From: Clostridiaceae bacterium
GTDB lineage: Bacteria; Bacillota; Clostridia; Saccharofermentanales; DTU023
Direction of reading: 5' to 3'
Length of the DNA stretch: 13,450 nt
NCBI GenBank assembly: GCA_012798865.1
Contig: JAAZMK010000090.1
Location: forward strand, 1 to 13,450
The translations under genes and the position numbers were made by a program. Under the pieces are notes generated by a model. The model saw only the letters and a list, made by a program, of their open reading frames with translations, made no database searches and was not told where the DNA came from. Each line of letters begins with the position of its first letter. Within the stretch, counting starts at the first letter, position 1. Below, one piece after another: positions 7,619 to 13,450 of the stretch.

Positions 7619-9378
7619 ACAACAAGCTCCTCAACATTCTCATAGGGCGAGTACCAGCTGCCCGACATCGTGTTCTCCACATTATTTCCGTACAATACCA
7701 TTGTCTCTGTTATGGCAAGACCGAGAACAGGCAATGAAGAAAAAACGCGTGAAACGGTCTGAGCATAGGTGATTTCTGAAAACTTTTCAAGATTTGAACC
7801 TTCAGGCAAAGAGACAAGGTGTTGTGCCTCTCTCAGCGTAAATACATCCTCGGCGTCAACAATCTCCGTCCAATCAAACAGTCCTGCATCCTGCAAACCA
7901 TCAAGATAATCGACGGGATCCAAAAATATGTGAGATGTATCAATCAATAGTGCGGCATCATACGAATAATTACTCAACGTATTCGTCCATTCTTCTTCTG
8001 AAACATACTGGGGAACAAATCTTCTGCCGAGGCGCGACGCACATGCCCCGATGTTTTCTACAAGTCGATACGGAGTAAAACCATCCGGAACGAGTAAAAC
8101 AAAGGGCTCACGCGTATCAGGCTTCACAGGCGTAGGTGCACCTGCGTCATCTATCGTCTCGGTAGGCTCAGGCTCGTCGTCGGGAAGTTCAAGCACAGGG
8201 AGATCGCCGATTGCATAAGCAGGAATCGGGACGTTCTGAAGCCTGGAATCTCCAGGCAATAAAGGGAAAAGAGCTCGGTCAAAGGGAGCAGCAAATTGGT
8301 CTCCCTTTGAATCCGAGCGAATCTCACGGATCATATAGTCGCGCCATAAAAGGGCTGAATCAAGACCGTCGTCTCGAAAGTAGAGAGAAACATAGCCAGG
8401 GTAATCAATGCGCTGTTTTCTAATTCTCGTCCGGTCGGCGTAAAGCGATGTCTCAGAGGAATCTAATACGAGTACATCGATTTCACCGTCATCAAAAGCC
8501 TGCATAGCACCGTCGATTGCGTCAAAAGCCTTGGCGGAAATCCTCCTGATTCCAGAACCCTTCTCAACTCGCTCGAGAGTTACAAGGCGACCGTTTTCCG
8601 TTGACACGATTTGCCACGTCCCGCTACCGGTAATTGGATTTTTAGAACGCAGATTGACATCTGATTCCGAGATAATTGGGAATGTGAGGAGTCCGATGAC
8701 GTGGGGATCGGGTCTATGCAATTCAATGAGAATGACATCCGAGCCCTCCGTTGAGACTTGTCGGATGTTACGGTATTCTTTCTTCATTAAGGAAGTCATG
8801 AAAGAGAATGAAGACGCCTGAAATTGCGCGCCATCTTCGTATGACATGCTTAGTTTGTTATCTTCATCTTTGACTGTCGATCGGTCCGTATCCGTCTCGC
8901 CATTTTCTGTATCCGTGGTTGGTTCTTCATCACTAAGATCTGCCGTCATAATGCTGATTGTCTTGAGCAACGATGCTCTGACATCCTGTGCTGTTAACTT
9001 TTTTCCGCTATGAAATGTCTTTCCATCATCGATCTGAATACGGTATGTCATCGTTGCAACATCGTAAGTAATTGATTTGGCAAGATCGGGAACAATCTTT
9101 CCCTCGTGATCAACTCGAAAGAGAGTATCGTAGACGAGCGCAAGCAGCGACCGCGTCGCGTAATGTTTCGGGTAGAGGGGATTCATATCCGTTTCATAAC
9201 GAATGGCGACGCGAAGCTCCGTCATTCTCTCATCTCCGATAGGCGGTGGTAGCGTGGCGATTGCAGTATCGTCTGTCGCAGGCGTCGTTAAAAGCGCGTC
9301 ATCATTCGAGGCAGGCGCACACGATGTAAGAGACACCACGCATAAGACACTTAACAAAATCGCCGTAACTCTTTTCAA
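7606..9378 (-). CDS. Solute-binding lipoprotein, extracellular family 5 (oligopeptide ABC transporter type)
   Basis: This 590-residue surface lipoprotein begins with a signal peptide and lipobox LTSC, with Cys20 as the lipidation site. Family 5 features include ELRVAIRYETDMNPLY, YATRSLLALVYDTLFRVD and GKIVPDLAKSITYD. Also present are TYRIQIDDGKTFHSGKKLTAQDV (about 112-134) and ITGSGTWQIVSTENG (about 249-263). Such proteins capture peptides, nickel or other solutes for an ABC importer, but no permease or ATPase gene lies nearby and the ligand is unknown. Two acidic low-complexity inserts stand out: about 147-174 (Asp, Glu, Thr rich) and about 399-424 (Pro, Glu, Asp, Thr rich). The start is TTG at 9378; AGGAGA is 12 bases upstream and GTGAG 3 bases upstream. 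It is the first gene after the rny terminator and so probably heads the long operon. The C-terminal half is more divergent than the N-terminal part. Confidence 0.85.
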   Translation of the reverse strand: MKRVTAILLSVLCVVSLTSCAPASNDDALLTTPATDDTAIATLPPPIGDERMTELRVAIRYETDMNPLYPKHYATRSLLALVYDTLFRVDHEGKIVPDLAKSITYDVATMTYRIQIDDGKTFHSGKKLTAQDVRASLLKTISIMTADLSDEEPTTDTENGETDTDRSTVKDEDNKLSMSYEDGAQFQASSFSFMTSLMKKEYRNIRQVSTEGSDVILIELHRPDPHVIGLLTFPIISESDVNLRSKNPITGSGTWQIVSTENGRLVTLERVEKGSGIRRISAKAFDAIDGAMQAFDDGEIDVLVLDSSETSLYADRTRIRKQRIDYPGYVSLYFRDDGLDSALLWRDYMIREIRSDSKGDQFAAPFDRALFPLLPGDSRLQNVPIPAYAIGDLPVLELPDDEPEPTETIDDAGAPTPVKPDTREPFVLLVPDGFTPYRLVENIGACASRLGRRFVPQYVSEEEWTNTLSNYSYDAALLIDTSHIFLDPVDYLDGLQDAGLFDWTEIVDAEDVFTLREAQHLVSLPEGSNLEKFSEITYAQTVSRVFSSLPVLGLAITETMVLYGNNVENTMSGSWYSPYENVEELVVWRP

Positions 9379-9436
9379 AGACTCACACTTTCTCCTATTC
9401 AGGCATTAGATTAAGCGTAACACACTGTACCATTTT

Positions 9437-9493
9437 GAGAAAAGAAAAAGCAGGCTATCGCAAACTCTATTTGAGCTTTGCGATAAACCTACT
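9437..9493 (-). terminator. Rho-independent terminator after rny
   Basis: On the minus strand, a perfect 9-bp stem TATCGCAAA / TTTGCGATA (9477-9485 with 9456-9464) encloses a 12-base loop, which may itself pair CTC with GAG. Across a small internal loop the stem extends as AGUAGG with CCUGCU, including one G-U pair. It is followed directly by a U-rich run (TTTTTCTTTTCT). The outer stem pairs better in the minus-strand RNA than in the plus-strand RNA, and the U-run fits minus-strand transcription. It separates rny from the lipoprotein operon. Confidence 0.85.
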
Positions 9494-9524
9494 TTCGTTT
9501 TCAGTCCGACATCCACACGCCGAT

Positions 9525-9563
9525 GACATGGTCTTGACCGCAAAAAAGGTCAAAAAGCATGTC
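9525..9563 (-). repeat. Inverted repeat (two-part hairpin) immediately after the rny stop
   Basis: GACATG pairs with CATGTC as an outer 6-bp stem, and TTGACC with GGTCAA as an inner 6-bp stem. They are separated by a 3/4-base internal loop and closed by an 8-base loop. It begins one base after the rny stop codon. No U-run follows, so it is not a standard terminator. It could protect the 3' end of the mRNA or bind a protein. Confidence 0.6.
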
Positions 9564-9564
9564 G

Positions 9565-11142
9565 CTATTTGGCGTAATCGCTGTAACGGCTTTCCCGGAT
9601 CATATTGACCTTGATCTGACCGGGATAGTGCAGTTCACGCTCGATGGTCTGGCAGAGTTCATGTACGAGCAACGGCATCTCTTCATCCGAGACGCTGTCC
9701 GGCAATACCATGACGCGGATTTCGCGACCTGCCTGTACGGCATAACTCTTTTCGACGCCGGGAACTGACTGAGCAAGTTCTTCCAGCTTCTCGATACGCT
9801 TAATGTACGTCTCGATATTCTCCCTTCGCGCACCGGGACGAGCAGCGGAAATGGCATCTGCTGCCGCCACGAGACTAGCGACTAATGAACGTGGTTCCAC
9901 ATCATCATGATGCGACTCAATGCTGTTGATGACAGTCGAATCGAGTTTGTAACGACGAGCGATTTCACTTCCGAGCTCGACATGCGTTCCTTCCATTTCA
10001 AAGTCGACGGCTTTTCCTATGTCGTGCAAAAGTCCAGCGCGTTTCGCTTCCATAACGTCAAGATCAAGCTCCGCTGCAAGCATGCCTGCGATATGGCACA
10101 CCTCAACCGAGTGTTGTAAGACATTCTGCCCGTAGCTTGTACGATATTTGAGTCGACCGAGAATTTTGACGAGTTCAGATGGAAGACCCACAACGCCTGT
10201 TTCGAATACGGCCTGCTCGCCTGCTTCACGTATCGAATTATCAATATCGCGGTTCGCCTTTTTCACCATCTCTTCGATGCGCGTCGGGTGGATGCGACCA
10301 TCCTGAACGAGCCTCTCAATCGCTAATCGCGCGACTTCACGCCTGATAGGATCAAAACTCGACAAAATTACCGCTTCAGGCGTATCGTCGATGATGAGGT
10401 CAACGCCTGTCAACTGCTCAATGGTTCGAATATTACGACCTTCCCGTCCGATAATTCGACCCTTCATATCTTCATTAGGGAGCGAAACGACAGAGACGGT
10501 CGCCTCAGAGACGTAGTCATGCGCATAGCGCTGAATTGTACTGACGACGAGTTCGCGCGCTTTTGCATTTACGCTCGACCTCGCATCCTCTTCAATCTCT
10601 TTATAAAGGATGGCAATATCGCGCCTATATTCGTGCTCCGCTTCTTCCAAAACGAGAGAGCGCGCTTCAGCGACCGTGAGGTTCGCGATACGTTCGAGCT
10701 CCTCGCGTTTCTTGATCTCAAACGCTTGGAGCGCGGATTCGCGAAGAGTTAAAGCTTCTTCACGCTCAGTGTAAAGACATTCTCTGTCCTCGAGGCTCTG
10801 CGTGCGCCGATCGAGGACTGTTTCCTTCTGATCTATCCTTTGACGTTCTCTCGTCAATTCCTGACGTTTTGCGCGCACATCGCGCTCAAGTTCTAGTTTG
10901 GCCTTATGAACCTCCTCCTTTGTCGAAAGGAGAATCTCGCGTTTTTTGTCTTCTCCCTGTTTGACAGCTTCACCAATGAGATTGGAAGCTTCCTCTTCTG
11001 CCTTTTTCCTTGACTCCAGTAATTCGCGGCTTTTCCTGCTAAACCCTTTATGATAAAACAGTGCCGTCGGAACGACACCGATTAGGACACCGACAAGGAT
11101 ACCGAGTGCTAAACTTAGCCAATCGATAATAATCACCTCCAT
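9565..11142 (-). CDS. rny: Ribonuclease Y
   Basis: Membrane-anchored endoribonuclease that starts mRNA decay in many Bacillota. The 525-residue protein has the family layout and usual length. An N-terminal membrane helix (about 8-30) is followed by a long charged coiled coil (about 35-185) and a KH domain with GRIIGREGRNIRTIEQLTGV (228-247). An HD domain shows QHSVEV (His344), LLHDIGK (His373-Asp374), IESHHDD and AAADA (Asp429). It is terminated by a strong hairpin and appears to have its own promoter. Start choice is unusual: the ATG at 11142 has no clear SD upstream, while a very strong SD (GGAGGTGAT) lies inside codons 1 to 4. Other in-frame candidates are a GTG at 11136 and non-standard ATT/ATC codons just after it. 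Identity is certain; the exact start is not. Confidence 0.96.
   Translation of the reverse strand: MEVIIIDWLSLALGILVGVLIGVVPTALFYHKGFSRKSRELLESRKKAEEEASNLIGEAVKQGEDKKREILLSTKEEVHKAKLELERDVRAKRQELTRERQRIDQKETVLDRRTQSLEDRECLYTEREEALTLRESALQAFEIKKREELERIANLTVAEARSLVLEEAEHEYRRDIAILYKEIEEDARSSVNAKARELVVSTIQRYAHDYVSEATVSVVSLPNEDMKGRIIGREGRNIRTIEQLTGVDLIIDDTPEAVILSSFDPIRREVARLAIERLVQDGRIHPTRIEEMVKKANRDIDNSIREAGEQAVFETGVVGLPSELVKILGRLKYRTSYGQNVLQHSVEVCHIAGMLAAELDLDVMEAKRAGLLHDIGKAVDFEMEGTHVELGSEIARRYKLDSTVINSIESHHDDVEPRSLVASLVAAADAISAARPGARRENIETYIKRIEKLEELAQSVPGVEKSYAVQAGREIRVMVLPDSVSDEEMPLLVHELCQTIERELHYPGQIKVNMIRESRYSDYAK
11131..11139 (-). promoter_or_regulatory. Strong Shine-Dalgarno sequence overlapping the rny start
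   Basis: GGAGGTGAT is a 9-base match to the complement of the usual 16S rRNA 3' tail. It starts inside the first codon of the ATG-initiated frame (the final G of ATG), not 5-9 bases before it. In-frame ATT is 5 bases and ATC 8 bases after GGAGG. Confidence 0.6.
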
Positions 11143-11193
11143 ATGTAATTTTCAAGTTTCGAAAACGATAAAGTATTGATAGGCATCAAGCAC

Positions 11194-11220
11194 CGTGCAA
11201 GCTCAAACATAACTTGCACG
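11194..11220 (-). repeat. Perfect 8-bp inverted repeat in the rny leader
   Basis: CGTGCAAG and CTTGCACG form a perfect 8-bp stem around an 11-base loop, between the promoter-like elements and the rny start. If transcription starts from the TATAAT at 11228-11233, this hairpin would be at or almost at the 5' end of the rny mRNA. No U-run follows, so termination is unlikely. It could be an mRNA-stabilising 5' stem-loop or a DNA operator. Confidence 0.6.
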
Positions 11221-11227
11221 ATCGTTT

Positions 11228-11267
11228 ATTATAGAGTCAGTCTAAATTTATTTGTAAGAATTGTCAA
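11228..11267 (-). promoter_or_regulatory. Probable sigma-A-type promoter(s) for rny
   Basis: A consensus -35 TTGACA (11262-11267) lies exactly 17 bases from TAGACT (11239-11244), a 4/6 match to the -10 box. A perfect TATAAT lies further downstream at 11228-11233, with a poor -35 (TTACAA) 18 bases before it. Either or both could drive rny. The 142-base gap between the cyclodeaminase gene and rny fits a separate promoter. Confidence 0.6.
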
Positions 11268-11284
11268 TAAAAAGAACGTATATA

Positions 11285-11926
11285 TTAAAGTCGACTGTAT
11301 ACGATCACTTCGATCTCTTTCGTCAATTTATCGGCATCCTCCAATAGCGCGACGCAGGCACGCTCAGCACTTTCCGCAAATTCCTTATCGTCCAATCCTG
11401 GAATGTTGATTCGGACATTCATAACTGCCGACTTTAAGGCGGCATGCGCAAGATAAGCGGCAACTCCTGCATCGGATATACAATTTTTGTGTCCATATCT
11501 CGACAGCGAACCGAGATGCTGAAGCACTTCAAACGATTTCGTCGCCGTTTCAAGAGGTGATTGTGTTGCAAGGACGGTTGCATCGGCCATCGCCTTGCGA
11601 CGAATCGCTTTCTCCTCATCAGTAGATTTTGGAAGAGAGAGCGCATCCATAAAACTGTTGAAAGCCAATATATCCTTATCGATAAGATCAGCCAAATCAG
11701 TCTGCAGACGCACAAGCGCATTGAAATCGGAGCGCACGGCAGCCTTTGTCATCTCGTCATTTTCTAGATATGATTTCTTTGTATGTGTCAGATTGTAAAC
11801 CATCTGACCGAGTGCAGCCCCTAACGCTCCGACGAGGGAAGCGACACTTCCTCCACCCGGCGTCGGACTGTCGGAAGCCGCTTGCGCAATATAATCTGAA
11901 ATTGGTAAATGTTTGAATTCTTTCAT
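11285..11926 (-). CDS. Cyclodeaminase/cyclohydrolase family protein (FTCD_C domain; FchA-like)
   Basis: This 213-residue protein covers the whole FTCD_C domain, whose members act on folate one-carbon units. They are either formimidoyltetrahydrofolate cyclodeaminase or methenyltetrahydrofolate cyclohydrolase (FchA). Visible family features are SPTPGGGSVASLVGALGAAL (20-39), a DKDILAFNSFMDAL segment (83-96), and GHKNCISDAGVAAYLAHAAL (145-164). It is mostly helical, cytoplasmic and of normal length for a stand-alone family member. The ATG at 11926 has a clear SD (GAGGAG). It lies 88 bases after hutH on the same strand, favouring a role in histidine breakdown, where formimino groups pass to tetrahydrofolate. 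Sequence alone does not separate cyclodeaminase from cyclohydrolase. No clear terminator follows; the short T-run after the stop has no stem. Confidence 0.85.
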   Translation of the reverse strand: MKEFKHLPISDYIAQAASDSPTPGGGSVASLVGALGAALGQMVYNLTHTKKSYLENDEMTKAAVRSDFNALVRLQTDLADLIDKDILAFNSFMDALSLPKSTDEEKAIRRKAMADATVLATQSPLETATKSFEVLQHLGSLSRYGHKNCISDAGVAAYLAHAALKSAVMNVRINIPGLDDKEFAESAERACVALLEDADKLTKEIEVIVYSRL

Positions 11927-12014
11927 TGTTTCTCCTCTGCTAATGTCTTGATATTCGTACTAATAACTCTAACACTATTCGGCTCAGGAAGTCACTCTGC
12001 TGTCTCAGGAAAAA

Positions 12015-13450
12015 TCAGAGATACAAAGCATCCGTGACATATCCGCCGGCAATTAAATCTGCAATCATTTCAATATCGCTCGATAAAGGACGATCCTCGC
12101 TCAAAAAGGGAATCGTCCGTCGCACGAGTTCGTAGAGGCGTCTCGTTCCCTTTCCCAGCTGTCGCCTTTCCTGCAAATCGATCGCCTGTGCCGCGCACAT
12201 AAGCTCAATCGCTATCACGCGTCTCGTGTTCGCAACAATCGTTCCTACCTTACGTGCGGCGAAAGCGCCCATACTGACATGATCTTCTTTATTTGCTGAA
12301 GACGGGATTGAATCAACGCTCGCGGGATGTGCCAAAACCTTATTTTCAGAAACAAGAGATGCGGCAACATATTGAGCAATCATAAAGCCCGATTGAACAC
12401 CGCCATTCTTGACAAGAAAAGCAGGCAATCCCGATAACTGCGGGTTGACAAGACGCTCCGTACGGCGCTCACTGATATTAGCGAGTTCTGCCACAGCGAT
12501 ACTGAGAAAATCAAATGCCAGTGCAAGCGGTTGACCGTGAAAATTGCCACCGGACATCACCTCACCCGTCTCCGAAAATACAAGCGGATTATCAGTCACG
12601 GCGTTCGCTTCGGACTGAAGAACCTCACGGACATAGCGCATCGCATCGAGGGAAGCGCCGTGAACCTGCGGAACGCAACGTAACGTATAGGCATCCTGAA
12701 CGTCATTCAAACGCGAGTCGGTATAATCCGAACCTTCGAGAAGTCCGCGCATCATAGAGGCTACTTCAATTTGTCCTTGTTTTCTGCGCAATTCGTGTAT
12801 CCGACGATCGTAAGCACCCTTAAAACCATGCAGTGCTTCGAATGACAGCGCTGCCGCACCATTGGCAGCATAGAATACGTCTTCTGCTTCAAGATATGCC
12901 AGCGTCCCGACGCCGAGCATAACTGCCGTACCGTTAATGAGCGCCAAACCGTCTTTGCCGCAAAGTCTGACGGGAATCAAATTACGTCGTGCTAACGCTT
13001 CCCGCCCGTCCATCTCGATGCCGTCGACCGTCGCACGTCCCTCGCCGACTAACACGAGCGACATATGGGCAAGATTCGCTAAATCGCCTGACGCACCGAG
13101 CGATCCCTGCTCGGGAATGATCGGTGTGACACCGAGGTTGAGAAATGATACAAGTAAATCCGCAATGTCGGGATTGATTCCTGAATAACCGACACATAGC
13201 GCATTGAGACGCAACAACATAATCGCGCGCACCGTTTTCTCGTCAAATGGCTTTCCGGTTCCCGATGCGTGACTTCTAATTAAATTAAGTTGTAACTGGA
13301 TATTCTGATCATACGAGAGGTGTACTCGGCTAAACTCGCCGAACCCCGTTGAAATGCCGTAAATCGGCTCACCGCTCCTCAAAATCTCGCCCACGAGCGC
13401 ATACGACGCTTCCATACGCTCGCGGGCATCGGCGGCAATGGCGATTTTGC
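12015..13450 (-). CDS. hutH: Histidine ammonia-lyase (5' end outside window)
   Basis: Converts L-histidine to urocanate and ammonia, the first step of histidine degradation. The frame is open to the right edge: eleven further codons (KIAIAADARER) precede the ATG at 13415, so that ATG is internal and roughly 25-30 residues are missing from the normal protein of about 500. The MIO cofactor forms from Ala-Ser-Gly in GSLGASGDLANLAHM, with the ASG codons at about 13094-13086. Other family features are YGISTGFGEF, the substrate-site NLIRSHASGTG (Ser-His favours histidine over tyrosine), LVNPQLSGLPAFL and EDHVSMGAFAARK. A cyclodeaminase-family gene follows, which supports a histidine-utilisation context, though hutU, hutI and a formiminotransferase are not in the window. 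Confidence 0.93.
   Translation of the reverse strand, partial: KIAIAADARERMEASYALVGEILRSGEPIYGISTGFGEFSRVHLSYDQNIQLQLNLIRSHASGTGKPFDEKTVRAIMLLRLNALCVGYSGINPDIADLLVSFLNLGVTPIIPEQGSLGASGDLANLAHMSLVLVGEGRATVDGIEMDGREALARRNLIPVRLCGKDGLALINGTAVMLGVGTLAYLEAEDVFYAANGAAALSFEALHGFKGAYDRRIHELRRKQGQIEVASMMRGLLEGSDYTDSRLNDVQDAYTLRCVPQVHGASLDAMRYVREVLQSEANAVTDNPLVFSETGEVMSGGNFHGQPLALAFDFLSIAVAELANISERRTERLVNPQLSGLPAFLVKNGGVQSGFMIAQYVAASLVSENKVLAHPASVDSIPSSANKEDHVSMGAFAARKVGTIVANTRRVIAIELMCAAQAIDLQERRQLGKGTRRLYELVRRTIPFLSEDRPLSSDIEMIADLIAGGYVTDALYL

Noticed and set aside
9379..9436. Promoter for the lipoprotein operon (TGG-TACAGT, extended -10-like)
   Set aside because: A promoter is expected here after the terminator, but no convincing -35 box or clear -10 could be identified.
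11927..12014. Regulatory element between hutH and the cyclodeaminase gene
   Set aside because: Only a short direct repeat CTCAGG was seen on the plus strand, with no stem, terminator or good promoter apart from the SD before 11926.
1..13450. Mobile elements, CRISPR arrays, tRNA or rRNA genes
   Set aside because: No transposase or integrase motifs, spaced repeats, or recognisable RNA gene sequences were seen on either strand.

Overview
The window is a densely packed stretch of bacterial chromosome with every recognisable gene on the minus strand, so transcription runs from high to low coordinates. Gene content suggests a Gram-positive, Clostridia-like member of the Bacillota: RNase Y, a PgpH-type c-di-AMP phosphodiesterase, two DUF881 proteins, a phoH-pgpH-ybeY-era order, lspA followed by rluD, and a Shine-Dalgarno (SD) sequence matching the CCUCC anti-SD. 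I cannot name a genus. No mobile element, CRISPR array, tRNA or rRNA was seen.

Region 1 (13450 down to 11285) is catabolic. It holds the 3' part of hutH (histidine ammonia-lyase, 5' end outside the window) and a stand-alone cyclodeaminase/cyclohydrolase-type protein (FTCD_C family) that probably acts later in histidine or formimino-folate breakdown. Region 2 (about 11267 to 9437) is a self-contained rny (RNase Y) unit with its own promoter-like sequences, a perfect 8-bp hairpin near the expected transcript start, and an intrinsic terminator after the gene.

Region 3 (9378 to 1) looks like one long operon with very short gaps or overlaps: a solute-binding lipoprotein, lspA (lipoprotein signal peptidase), an RluD-type rRNA pseudouridine synthase, two different DUF881 membrane proteins, phoH, pgpH, and finally ybeY and era. 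It joins envelope functions (lipoprotein processing, DUF881) with ribosome maturation (RluD, PhoH, YbeY, Era) and c-di-AMP signalling (PgpH).

The most striking observation is that ybeY and era form a single open reading frame. The YbeY endoribonuclease reads straight into the Era GTPase with no stop and almost no linker. In Bacillus subtilis the same cluster has dgkA and cdd between these genes; here they are missing and the two rRNA-maturation proteins are joined. The fusion runs off the left edge inside Era's KH domain.
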